Shown piece by piece: positions 54,304 through 61,997 of a stretch of 64,000 nucleotides of DNA (positions are counted from its first letter, which is position 1; every line of letters starts with the position of its first letter). The notes below the pieces were generated by a model, which saw nothing but the letters and a program-made list of their open reading frames with translations, searched no databases and was not told the origin of the DNA. The stretch is taken from NCBI GenBank assembly GCA_902506565.1, contig LR732703.1, positions 1,010,496 to 1,074,495 on the forward strand, read 5' to 3'. A program made the position numbers and the translations under genes. Source of the DNA: Burkholderiales bacterium 8X (lineage in GTDB: Bacteria > Pseudomonadota > Gammaproteobacteria > Burkholderiales > Burkholderiaceae_C).

Positions 54304-55035
54304 TTGAACGACGCTTTCGACCCGAGCCGGCTCCAGGTCATTGCGTTCGACGTCTTCGGAACGGTCGTGGACTGGTACGGCGGCATCGCGGCCGAAGCCG
54401 AACGGATCTTGCCGGGTGTCGATGGCGGCGCATTCGCCCTCGCATGGCGTTCGGGGTACCAGCCGGCCATGAAGGGCGTCATGGAGCGCCTCGACCAAGG
54501 CGGGGCCGCGGGCGGCTTCACCTTGCTCGACGATCTTCATGACGGCATCCTCGAAGGCCTGCTGCGCCAATTCGGTTTCGAGGCCTTGCCACCGGCCGAG
54601 CGGCGGGAACTCAACCGCGCCTGGCACCGGCTGCCGGCCTGGCCCGATGCGGTGCCGGGCCTGGAACGGCTCAAGCGCAAGTACATCGTCTGCACCCTTT
54701 CCAACGGCAACATCGGGCTCTTGACCGAGATGGCGAAGGGGGCGGGCCTGCCCTGGGATTGCGTGCTGTCGGCCGAGGTCTTCAAGGCCTACAAGCCGGA
54801 TCCGCGCACCTACCTCGGCGTGGCGAAGGTTTTCGATGTGGCGCCGCGCGAGGTGATGCTCGCCGCTGCGCATCATGACGACCTGGCCGCGGCGCGATCC
54901 TGCGGCCTGCGGACCGCCTACATCGAGCGGGCTCTCGAATTCGGGCCGAACCAGCCGAAGGATGTGTCCGCGCGGAGCGAGAACGACCTGCATGCGCGCG
55001 ACATGATCGAACTGGCGGAGCTGCTCGGCTGCTGA
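54304..55035 (+). CDS. Haloacid dehalogenase type II (HAD superfamily)
   Basis: A 243-residue HAD hydrolase of the L-2-haloacid dehalogenase type. The nucleophile loop is AFDVFGTVVDW (Asp16); motif II is TLSNGNIGLL; motif III Lys lies in FKAYKPDP; the last acidic motif is AAAHHDDLAAARSCG. Its physiological substrate may be a haloacid or an unrelated phosphate ester. The start is a TTG at 54304 supported by a GGGAGCAGGA site. It follows eda after 51 bp and is convergent with gloA. Confidence 0.85.
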   Translation: MNDAFDPSRLQVIAFDVFGTVVDWYGGIAAEAERILPGVDGGAFALAWRSGYQPAMKGVMERLDQGGAAGGFTLLDDLHDGILEGLLRQFGFEALPPAERRELNRAWHRLPAWPDAVPGLERLKRKYIVCTLSNGNIGLLTEMAKGAGLPWDCVLSAEVFKAYKPDPRTYLGVAKVFDVAPREVMLAAAHHDDLAAARSCGLRTAYIERALEFGPNQPKDVSARSENDLHARDMIELAELLGC

Positions 55036-55038
55036 TCG

Positions 55039-55056
55039 GCCGGCAGCCCAGCCGGC
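55039..55056. terminator. Possible hairpin between the HAD and gloA genes
   Basis: Two GCCGGC hexamers six bases apart can pair as a stem between these convergent genes. There is no T-run. Confidence 0.25.
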
Positions 55057-55063
55057 GAGGCGT

Positions 55064-55474
55064 TCAGCGAAGGCCCGCGCCGGCCTCGGTTTCCTTGCGC
55101 TGGATCAGTTCGATCTTGTAGCCATCCGGGTCGGTGACGAAGGCGATCACCGTCGAGCCGCCCTTCACGGGACCGGCTTCGCGCGTCACGTTGCCACCGG
55201 CTGCCTTGATCTTCTCGCAGGCGGCGTACGCATCCGGCACCCCGAGGGCGATGTGCCCATAGGCGGTGCCGATCTCGTAGCTCTCGGTGCCCCAGTTGTA
55301 GGTGAGCTCGATCTCGGCCTGGGCCGGGTTGCCCTCGAAGCCGACGAAGGCCAGGCTGTATTTGTATTCGGGGTTCTCGGAGGTTCGCAGCAGTTGCATG
55401 CCGAGGACCTGGGTGTAGAAGTCGATCGAGCGCTGAAGATTGCCGACGCGCAGCATGGTGTGGAGTAGTCGCAT
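55064..55474 (-). CDS. gloA: Lactoylglutathione lyase (glyoxalase I)
   Basis: A 136-residue metal enzyme that converts the methylglyoxal-glutathione adduct to S-lactoylglutathione. All four metal ligands fall at the same positions as in the E. coli enzyme: His5, Glu56, His74 and Glu122. [20 protein letters not shown] and [11 protein letters not shown] are diagnostic. It appears monocistronic and is divergent from the EVE-domain gene. The glutathione-linked ChaC-like protein is 4 kb away. Confidence 0.96.
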   Translation of the reverse strand: MRLLHTMLRVGNLQRSIDFYTQVLGMQLLRTSENPEYKYSLAFVGFEGNPAQAEIELTYNWGTESYEIGTAYGHIALGVPDAYAACEKIKAAGGNVTREAGPVKGGSTVIAFVTDPDGYKIELIQRKETEAGAGLR

Positions 55475-55531
55475 CGCGGGATTATGGCGGCGCGTTCATG
55501 GTCGCGCAGGCCGGCGGCACAATCCGCTTTC

Positions 55532-55999
55532 ATGACGACCCACCACTGGCTGATGAAGTCCGAGCCGGACGAATGCTCGATCGACGACGCGATCGCCGCG
55601 GCCGGTTCGACCGTGCCTTGGACCGGCGTTCGGAGCTACCAGGCGCGCAACTTCATGCGGGACGCGATGAAGGTCGGCGACGGCGTGCTGTTCTATCACT
55701 CGAGCTGTCCCGAGCCGGGCATTGCCGGCATCGCGCGGGTCGCCTCCCAGACGCGGCCCGATCCGACCCAGTTCGATCCGGACTCGCCGTATTTCGATGC
55801 CGCGTCGAAGCATGACGCGCCGCGCTGGCTGCTGCTCGACGTGCAGGTGGTGCGCAAGACGCGGCTCCTATCGTTGGCGCAGATGCGCGCGGATCCGAGG
55901 CTCGAGGACCTGCTGGTGCTGCGCAAGGGCAACCGGCTGTCGATCACGCCGGTCGAGGAGCGACATTGGCGCCTGATCACGGAGGAACTGCTGGCCTGA
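55532..55999 (+). CDS. EVE-domain protein
   Basis: A 155-residue single EVE (thymocyte nuclear protein-like) domain, a PUA-related fold proposed to bind modified bases. Typical wording: HHWLMKSEPDECSIDD, VRSYQARNFMRDAMKVGDGVLFYHS, GIAGIARVAS, YFDAASK and RWLLLDVQVV. The ATG at 55532 sits eight bases after a CACAAT box, so the mRNA may be leaderless; an upstream start at 55484 would cover the box. Likely nucleic-acid related; exact role unknown. Confidence 0.9.
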   Translation: MTTHHWLMKSEPDECSIDDAIAAAGSTVPWTGVRSYQARNFMRDAMKVGDGVLFYHSSCPEPGIAGIARVASQTRPDPTQFDPDSPYFDAASKHDAPRWLLLDVQVVRKTRLLSLAQMRADPRLEDLLVLRKGNRLSITPVEERHWRLITEELLA

Positions 56000-56052
56000 G
56001 GCTCGTGCCGCGAGCGAGGTGGCCCTTGCGAATGCCTGGAACGGAGCGCAGA

Positions 56053-56068
56053 TCGGCATCGATGCCGA
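56053..56068. terminator. 16-bp perfect palindrome between convergent genes
   Basis: TCGGCATCGATGCCGA lies between the end of the EVE gene (55999) and the end of fbpC (56098). As RNA it folds on either strand, but without a T-run. Terminator or protein site; undecided. Confidence 0.35.
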
Positions 56069-56097
56069 ATCCGCGATCCGACGCGTGGCCGCAAGGC

Positions 56098-56853
56098 TCA
56101 GCGGGCCTTGAGCCTTCCGTTGTGCATGACGAAGATCCGGTCTGCCATGACGCGTGCCTCGGCTTCGTTGTGGGTCACCAGCAGCGCGGTCTGACCCGAG
56201 CGCTTGAGGATCTTGCGTACGTCGATCGTCAGGCGCTCGCGGGTTCCGGCGTCGAGGTTCGAGAAGGGCTCGTCGAGCAGCAGCAGCGACGGCGCCGGCG
56301 CCAGTGCGCGGGCGAGCGCGATGCGCTGCTGCTGACCACCCGAGAGTTCGTGCGGATGCTTCTCGCCTGCGGCCTCGAGGCCGACGAGTGCCAGCATGTC
56401 GGCGACCTGCGCTTCCCTTTGGGCTCGGGACGCTCGGCGCAAGCCGAAGCCGACGTTCTGTGCTGCGTTCAGGTGAGGAAAAAGCGCGTATTCCTGGAAC
56501 ATCATGCCGACTCGTCGCCGTTCCGGCGCCAGGTGCATGTCGCCGGAGGAAAGCAGGACGTCGCCGAGCGCGATGCGGCCTGCACGCACGGGCTCGAAGC
56601 CCGCGATGGCGCGCAGCACGGTGGTCTTGCCGCAGCCGGAAGGGCCCAGCAGGCAGCCGATCTCGCCGCCTTGCAATCGCAAGCTCAGATCGTTCACGAC
56701 CGTGTGGAGGCCCTGCGAACCCGGGTAGGCGATGCGGATGGCGTCGAGCGTCAGTGTGGCGCCGATGCGCTGTTCGTTCCCATCCGTCTCGCCGTGGTCA
56801 TGACCAATGACTTCGCCATGGCCATGGCGCACGGCCCCGCTCGATGCGCTCAT
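56098..56853 (-). CDS. fbpC: Ferric-iron ABC transporter ATPase
   Basis: A 251-residue ABC ATPase: Walker A GPSGCGKTT, Q-loop MMFQEYALFPHLN, signature LSGGQQQR, Walker B LLLLDEPFSNLD and switch VTHNEAEA. It is shorter than typical FbpC (about 350) because the C-terminal regulatory domain is missing. The first 30 residues are unusual: a His/Gly/Asp-rich leader (HGHGEVIGHDHGETDG) that could bind metal. The ATGA overlap with the permease supports this start rather than a later one. It powers Fe(III) import. Confidence 0.9.
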   Translation of the reverse strand: MSASSGAVRHGHGEVIGHDHGETDGNEQRIGATLTLDAIRIAYPGSQGLHTVVNDLSLRLQGGEIGCLLGPSGCGKTTVLRAIAGFEPVRAGRIALGDVLLSSGDMHLAPERRRVGMMFQEYALFPHLNAAQNVGFGLRRASRAQREAQVADMLALVGLEAAGEKHPHELSGGQQQRIALARALAPAPSLLLLDEPFSNLDAGTRERLTIDVRKILKRSGQTALLVTHNEAEARVMADRIFVMHNGRLKAR

Positions 56854-58502
56854 AGCCTCAACTCCCCGGACGCTGCTGCAACCCGATTCCGCGCCAGCAG
56901 GATGACCGGGACCAGGCCCGCCAGCACGATGGCGAGCGCCGCGATCGCTCCTTCTTCATAAGTGCCCCGCGCCGCTTCGGCATAGAGCCAGGTCGCGAGC
57001 GTGTCGAAGTTGGCCGGACGCAGCAGCAGCGTGGCCGGCAGTTCCTTCATGGCATCGACGAAGACCAGCAGCGCGCCGGCCGCGATGGCCGGCTGCAAGA
57101 GCGGCAGGTGCACGCGGCGCAGGGTGCCGAGCGGTGTCTCGCCGAGCAGGCGGGCGGCCTGTTCGATGGCAGGCGGGATGCGCGCCAGCCCGGCTTCGAT
57201 GCCGCCGATGGGCATCGCCAAAAACCGGATCGTGCAGGCGACCACCAGCACGACGCCCATGGCCATCATCGGCAGGCCGGCTTGTCCCGAGAGGCTGGCG
57301 AACGCGCCATCGAATGCCAGCGCAGGCGTGAGCAATCCGATGGCCAGCACGGTCCCGGGCAGTGCGTAGCCGAGCGATGCGATGCGCGCCTGCCAACGCG
57401 CCTTCGGCAAGACCGAGCCCTGCCGCCGAACCGCCCAGGCCACGATGAGGCCCGCGAGCACGGCCGCCACCGTGACGCCGCCGGCCAGGGCCAGCGTGTT
57501 GCCCAGGCTGGCAAGCAAGCCGTGCGAAATGCCGCCGCCTTGCCGCAGCCGCTTGGCCGTCTCGAACACGAGATAGAGCGCAGGCGCCACGAAGCCGATC
57601 AGGACCGGAAGGCTGGCGGCGAAGCTGGCCGCCAACCCTTTGGCGCCCCGAAGCCGCAGTGGCCGCATCGGCTGCATGCGCTGGGCGCTGCCATAGCGCT
57701 GGTGGCGGCGGCCACCCGCTTCGAGCAGGACCAGCGCGACCACCAGCAGCAGCATCGTGCAGGCGATCTGCGCGGCGCCCGCCAGGTCGGAGCGCGTGAT
57801 CCAGGTGGTGTACACCGCCACCGTCAAGGTTTGGATGCCCAGGAACTCCGAGGCGCCGATGTCGTTGAGGGTCTCCAGCATCGCGAGGCTGACGCCCACT
57901 GCAAGTGCCGGCCGTGCCATCGGCAGCGCCACCCTGAAGAACGCGCCGATGCGGGTCTCGCCCAGGCTCCGGGCCGCTTCCATGAGATGGCCCGGCTGCG
58001 TGGCGAACATCGCGCGTGCGGTCAGGTAGACATACGGATACAGCACGAAGCCCAGCACGAAAATGGCGCCGGGCATCGACCGCAGGTCAGGCAGGCGAAA
58101 TTGCCGCGGGCTGTCGAATCCGAGCAGCCAGCGTATGGCGCCTTGCACCGGACCGATCGGATGCAGCAGGTCGAGATAGGCGAAGGCGACGATGTAGGTC
58201 GGCATGGCCAGAGGCAGCAGCAAGGCCCACTGCAGGACCGATCGACCGGGGAAGTCGAAGGCCGTCACCAGCCAGGCGCAGCCGGTGCCGATGATCAGCA
58301 CCAGCACGCCGACCCCGACCAGCAGCACCGCGGTATTGAGCGCCGCCTGCGGCAGCACATGTTCGGCGAGATGCGCCCAATGCCCGAGATCGGCGCCCGC
58401 GGCGAGCCACGCCAGGCCGAGCACCGGCGTCAGCACGCCGAGGGCGATCGCGAGCGACGCCAACTGCCACGCGGGGCCGACCGCGCGCAGCTTCGCGGTC
58501 AT
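56850..58502 (-). CDS. fbpB: Ferric-iron ABC transporter permease
   Basis: A 550-residue double permease with about twelve membrane helices and two inner-membrane EAA-type loops, EAARSLGETRIGAFFRVALP in the first half and EQAARLLGETPLGTLRRVHLP in the second. This fused two-domain layout is standard for the FbpB/SfuB family. It forms the membrane channel for iron released by the binding protein. It overlaps both neighbours by four bases, so the three proteins are made in strict sequence. Confidence 0.92.
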   Translation of the reverse strand: MTAKLRAVGPAWQLASLAIALGVLTPVLGLAWLAAGADLGHWAHLAEHVLPQAALNTAVLLVGVGVLVLIIGTGCAWLVTAFDFPGRSVLQWALLLPLAMPTYIVAFAYLDLLHPIGPVQGAIRWLLGFDSPRQFRLPDLRSMPGAIFVLGFVLYPYVYLTARAMFATQPGHLMEAARSLGETRIGAFFRVALPMARPALAVGVSLAMLETLNDIGASEFLGIQTLTVAVYTTWITRSDLAGAAQIACTMLLLVVALVLLEAGGRRHQRYGSAQRMQPMRPLRLRGAKGLAASFAASLPVLIGFVAPALYLVFETAKRLRQGGGISHGLLASLGNTLALAGGVTVAAVLAGLIVAWAVRRQGSVLPKARWQARIASLGYALPGTVLAIGLLTPALAFDGAFASLSGQAGLPMMAMGVVLVVACTIRFLAMPIGGIEAGLARIPPAIEQAARLLGETPLGTLRRVHLPLLQPAIAAGALLVFVDAMKELPATLLLRPANFDTLATWLYAEAARGTYEEGAIAALAIVLAGLVPVILLARNRVAAASGELRL

Positions 58503-59545
58503 CGATCGAAGCCGACCTTGTCGACCAGCATGCTGGCCTGCTTGCGGTACTTGGCAATCTCGGTGAGCGGCAGCGGATCGATCTTGAGTTCGCCGATGCT
58601 GGCGGCGACGATCGGATCGAGCGCGACGCCCTTTCGCACCGGGTATTCATAGTTGGCCTGCGCGTAGAGCACCTGCGCCGACTCGGACACCAGGAACTCG
58701 AGCAGCTTGACGGCATGGGCGCGCTGCGGCGCGTTGCGGGCCACCGCGGCGCCGCTGACGTTGACATGGGTGCCGCCGCTCTTCGCGTTCGCGAAGCTCG
58801 GCTTGACGACCTTGATCGCGTCGCCCCACTTGCGGGCGTCGGTGCCTTCCTTCGAAGCCTTCATCTGGCCGACGTAGTACGAGTTCGCGATGCCGATGTC
58901 GCAGATGCCGCCCAGGATGTCGCGCGCCACGTCGCGGTCGCCGCCGGTGGCCTTGCGTGCCAGGTTGGCCTTGACGCCGCGCAGCCATTGCTCGGCCTTG
59001 GCTTCGCCGTCGTGCGCGATCAGGGCCGCCACCAGCGCGGTGTTGTAGGGATGCTGCCCTGCGCGAATGCAGACCTTGCCCTTGTACTTGGGATCGGCCA
59101 GGTCGTCGTAGCGGAACTGGGCGAGGGGCAGGGCCTTGTCGGCGTAGAGCACCCGCGCGCGCATCGAAAGCGAGAACCACTGCCCGTCGGCCCCGCGAAG
59201 GTTGGCCGGGATCGCAGATTCGAGCGCTGCCGACTGGACGGGCTGCGTGACCCCGCCGTCCACCAGGTCGATCAGGTTGCCGATGTCGACCGTCATCAGC
59301 ACGTCGGCCGGCGAACGGGCGCCTTCGGCCTTGACGCGCTCCAGGAGGCCGTCCTTCACGAACACGGTGTTCACGTTGATGCGGGTCTGGGACGTGAAGG
59401 CGGCCAGCAGCGGCTGGATCAGGCCGGGCTCGCGCGTGGTGTAGAGCGTCAGCTCGTCGGCAGCCTGGGCGGGGAGGGTGGCGCCGAAAGCCGCGAAGGC
59501 GATGGAGGCGGCGGCAATCAGGCGCGGGCCGGGGCGAAGATTCAT
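58499..59545 (-). CDS. fbpA: Ferric-iron-binding periplasmic protein
   Basis: A 348-residue periplasmic binding protein with a signal peptide cleaved near AQA-A (residue 28). ADELTLYTTREPGLIQPLLA opens the mature FbpA/SfuA fold, and NSYYVGQM provides the tandem tyrosines (223, 224) that hold Fe(III). QHPYNTALVAALIAHDGE and GTHVNVSGAAVARNAP are family wording. A GAGAACGAGC ribosome site lies before the ATG at 59545, and a Fur box lies 29 bp upstream of it. First gene of fbpABC. Confidence 0.93.
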   Translation of the reverse strand: MNLRPGPRLIAAASIAFAAFGATLPAQAADELTLYTTREPGLIQPLLAAFTSQTRINVNTVFVKDGLLERVKAEGARSPADVLMTVDIGNLIDLVDGGVTQPVQSAALESAIPANLRGADGQWFSLSMRARVLYADKALPLAQFRYDDLADPKYKGKVCIRAGQHPYNTALVAALIAHDGEAKAEQWLRGVKANLARKATGGDRDVARDILGGICDIGIANSYYVGQMKASKEGTDARKWGDAIKVVKPSFANAKSGGTHVNVSGAAVARNAPQRAHAVKLLEFLVSESAQVLYAQANYEYPVRKGVALDPIVAASIGELKIDPLPLTEIAKYRKQASMLVDKVGFDR

Positions 59546-59573
59546 TTGCTCGTTCTCAAGTCGTTTGGCTGGA

Positions 59574-59588
59574 TGAGAACGATTATCA
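59574..59588. promoter_or_regulatory. Fur box upstream of fbpABC
   Basis: TGAGAACGATTATCA closely fits the inverted 7-1-7 Fur consensus (TGAtAAT-x-ATTATCA) with one GAGAAC arm weaker. Its place 29 bp ahead of the fbpA start indicates iron repression. Confidence 0.8.
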
Positions 59589-59640
59589 CTTGGCACTCGA
59601 GCCAGCCGCACAAGGCAATGCGGTCTGGCGGGTCTTCCGG

Positions 59641-60192
59641 CTAGCGTGCGCCGCGGCTCGGCAGATCGAACACCAGGCAGGTGGTCGTGGCATGCGCATA
59701 GAGGGTGCCATCGGCGCCGACCAGCCGCGCCTCGGCCGTGGCGAGTTGCCGGCCGCAGTGGATCACCTTGCCCTCCGCTCGAACCCGCGGCACCTTGGGC
59801 GTGATCGCCTTGACCAGGTTCACGCTCAGTTCGGCCGTGGTGTAGCCGCGGCCGGGCGGCATCATCGTGTGGATCGCGCAGCCCAGGGCGGAGTCGAGCA
59901 GCGTCGCGAACCAGCCGCCGTGGATGGTGCCCAGCGGGTTGAGATGCCTCGCGAGCGGCGTGCCCTGGAAGGTCGCGGTGCCGGGTTCGATCGAGATCAG
60001 TGAGAAGTCCAGCGTCTTCGCGATCGCCGCGTAGGGCAGTTCGCCGCGCAACATCGCCTGCATGGTCTCGAGGCCGGTCTTGCCGGCGATCTGCTCGGGC
60101 GTCGCGACGCCCGGTCCGGGGCCGGCATCGAGGCGGGCCTGTACCTGTTCTTCTTCGGCGATCCAGCTCGCCAGTCGATCGTTGTCGGTCAT
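59641..60192 (-). CDS. PaaI-family hotdog thioesterase
   Basis: A 183-residue hotdog-fold acyl-CoA thioesterase. The diagnostic segment is NPLGTIHGGWFATLLDSALGCAIHT, followed by YTTAELSVNLVKAI and GRQLATAEARLVGADG, all of the PaaI/YdiI-like group. An N-terminal stretch of about 65 residues is longer than the minimal domain. It is divergent from marR, and the twin palindromes between the two genes start 39 bp from its ATG, so MarR may control it as well. Acyl substrate unknown. Confidence 0.87.
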   Translation of the reverse strand: MTDNDRLASWIAEEEQVQARLDAGPGPGVATPEQIAGKTGLETMQAMLRGELPYAAIAKTLDFSLISIEPGTATFQGTPLARHLNPLGTIHGGWFATLLDSALGCAIHTMMPPGRGYTTAELSVNLVKAITPKVPRVRAEGKVIHCGRQLATAEARLVGADGTLYAHATTTCLVFDLPSRGAR

Positions 60193-60230
60193 CGGTTCGT
60201 CCTTCGAGGTCTGCATGCTTGTCTGAATAG

Positions 60231-60258
60231 TTGCATATGCAATGGTTGTAGCTACAAT
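60231..60258 (+). promoter_or_regulatory. marR promoter covered by two perfect 12-bp palindromes
   Basis: TTGCATATGCAA (60231-60242) and TTGTAGCTACAA (60246-60257) are each perfect inverted repeats of the form TTGnAnnTnCAA, 15 bp centre to centre. They cover a -35 (TTGCAT, 60231-60236) and -10 (TACAAT, 60253-60258) with a 16-bp spacer. The layout fits two MarR dimers blocking the promoter. Confidence 0.75.
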
Positions 60259-60265
60259 CAAAAGC

Positions 60266-60733
60266 ATGGATGCTATCGCAAAGCCGCAAGGCTGTACCAA
60301 CTTCAAGCTTCGGCGGCTGTCGCGGCAGATGAGCCGGCTGTATGACGCCGAGGTCGCGCAGAGCGGCCTCAAGACGTCGCAGTATTCGCTGCTGTCGAAC
60401 GTCATGCATCTCGGCCCGTTGCGCCCGAGCGACCTGGCCGCCGCCATGGACGTGGATGCATCCACCCTCACGCGCAACCTCAAGCCGCTGGTCGCCGCCG
60501 GCTGGCTGACGGTGGGCGAGGGCGCCGATGCCCGCAGCCGCCTGGTCGCCATCACCGATGCCGGCCGCAAGAAGCGCGCCGAGGCGCAGCGCCATTGGCG
60601 CCACGCGCAGGAAAAGCTGAACGCACTGCTCGGCCTGGACCGTGTGAAGGCGCTGCATGCCTTGATCGACGAGAGCAGCGACCTGTTGCAGGCGATGGGC
60701 CTGCCCGCCCAAGGAGAGACCGATGAGCAATGA
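60266..60733 (+). CDS. MarR-family regulator
   Basis: A 155-residue winged-helix repressor. The HTH and wing lie at about residues 55-110: LRPSDLAAAMDVDASTLTRNLKPLVAAGWL then a GADARSRLVAITDAGR wing, with dimer helices at both ends. It likely represses the marR-MFS-MATE operon and perhaps the divergent thioesterase gene until a small aromatic or drug ligand binds. The ATG at 60266 lies seven bases after the -10, so the mRNA may be leaderless; an upstream start at 60242 would fall inside the promoter. Overlaps the MFS gene by 11 bp. Confidence 0.9.
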   Translation: MDAIAKPQGCTNFKLRRLSRQMSRLYDAEVAQSGLKTSQYSLLSNVMHLGPLRPSDLAAAMDVDASTLTRNLKPLVAAGWLTVGEGADARSRLVAITDAGRKKRAEAQRHWRHAQEKLNALLGLDRVKALHALIDESSDLLQAMGLPAQGETDEQ

Positions 60734-61997
60734 CGCCAGCAAGGCTTCGGGCTCGGCCCCTGCCCCTGCTTCACCCGCGACCGTCGCCTTGTGGCTGGTC
60801 CTGCTCGCGGCGGCCGGCACCTTCGCTCTGACCATGGGCGTGCGCCAGACCATGGGCCTCTTCCTCTCGTCGCTCAACACCTCGACCGGTCTCGGCATCG
60901 GCAGCATCAGCCTGGCCTTCGCCTTCGGCCAGCTGTGGTGGGGCCTGACCCAGCCTTTCGCCGGCGCGGTGGCCGACCGCATCGGCACCGGCCGCGTGAT
61001 CTCCATCGGCGTGCTGCTGGTCGCGCTCGGCACCGTGATCACGCCATTGATGACCACCACCGCCGGCCTCATCTTCGCGATCGGCGTGCTGGCGGCCGGC
61101 GGTGCCGGCATGGCAGGCCCCTCGGTCTTGATGGCCGCGACCACGCGACTGGTACCGCCGGCGCAGCGAGGTCTCGCGACCGGCATCGTCAACGCCGGCG
61201 GCTCGTTCGGCCAATTCGCAATGGCGCCGATCGCCATCGCGCTGATCGCCGGCGTCGGCTGGGCGAGCGCGATGCAATGGCTCGGCGTGCTGATCCTGCT
61301 GGCCCTGCCGGCGGTGCTCGTGCTCAAGGGCAACTCCAACCTGCTCGCGGCCCAGTCGGCTGCGGCCAGCGGTACGCGGCGGCTCACCGCCCGCGAGGCC
61401 GCCTCCGAGGCGCTGGCCACGCCCAGCTTCCGCTACCTGAGCCTCGGCTTCCTGGTCTGCGGCTTCCATGTCGCCTTTCTCGCGACCCACTTGCCGGGCG
61501 TCGTCGCGTCCTGCGGCCTGCCGCCCGAGATCGGTGGCTGGGCGCTCGCCATGATCGGCCTCTTCAACATCGTCGGCAGCCTGGCGATGGGTTGGGCGGT
61601 CGGCCGCTGGCGCATGAAGTCGTTGCTGGCCTTGCTGTACGCCACGCGCGGCCTGGCCGTGCTGGTCTTCCTGCTGGCGCCCAAGACCCCGGCCGTGATG
61701 CTGGTCTTCGCAGCCGTCATGGGCATCACCTTCCTGTCGACCGTGCCGCCCACCGCTGGCCTGGTCGCCAAGATGTTCGGCCCGGCCAACATGGCGATGC
61801 TGTTCGGCCTGGTGATGCTGGCGCACCAGGTCGGCGGCTTCCTGGGTGCGTATCTCGGCGGCTATGTGTTCCAAGCCACCGGCAGCTACGACATCGTCTG
61901 GTACATCGACATCGCGCTCGCAGCCGGCGCCGCGCTGGTCAATCTGCCGATCCGCGAGGCTTTGCCTGCCCGGATGATGGCCAAGGCGGCCGCATGA
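60723..61997 (+). CDS. MFS transporter
   Basis: A 424-residue major facilitator with twelve predicted helices. The first helix begins ALWLVLLAAAGTFALTMGVR, followed by RQTMGLFLSSLNTSTGLG; the A-motif is seen after helix 2 as GAVADRIGTGRVI. Similar proteins (OxlT/monocarboxylate-like, with the TMG-R-x-T start) move organic acids or drugs. An AAGGAGAG site precedes the ATG. It overlaps marR by 11 bp and the MATE gene by four, so MarR very probably controls both transporters. Confidence 0.87.
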   Translation: MSNDASKASGSAPAPASPATVALWLVLLAAAGTFALTMGVRQTMGLFLSSLNTSTGLGIGSISLAFAFGQLWWGLTQPFAGAVADRIGTGRVISIGVLLVALGTVITPLMTTTAGLIFAIGVLAAGGAGMAGPSVLMAATTRLVPPAQRGLATGIVNAGGSFGQFAMAPIAIALIAGVGWASAMQWLGVLILLALPAVLVLKGNSNLLAAQSAAASGTRRLTAREAASEALATPSFRYLSLGFLVCGFHVAFLATHLPGVVASCGLPPEIGGWALAMIGLFNIVGSLAMGWAVGRWRMKSLLALLYATRGLAVLVFLLAPKTPAVMLVFAAVMGITFLSTVPPTAGLVAKMFGPANMAMLFGLVMLAHQVGGFLGAYLGGYVFQATGSYDIVWYIDIALAAGAALVNLPIREALPARMMAKAAA

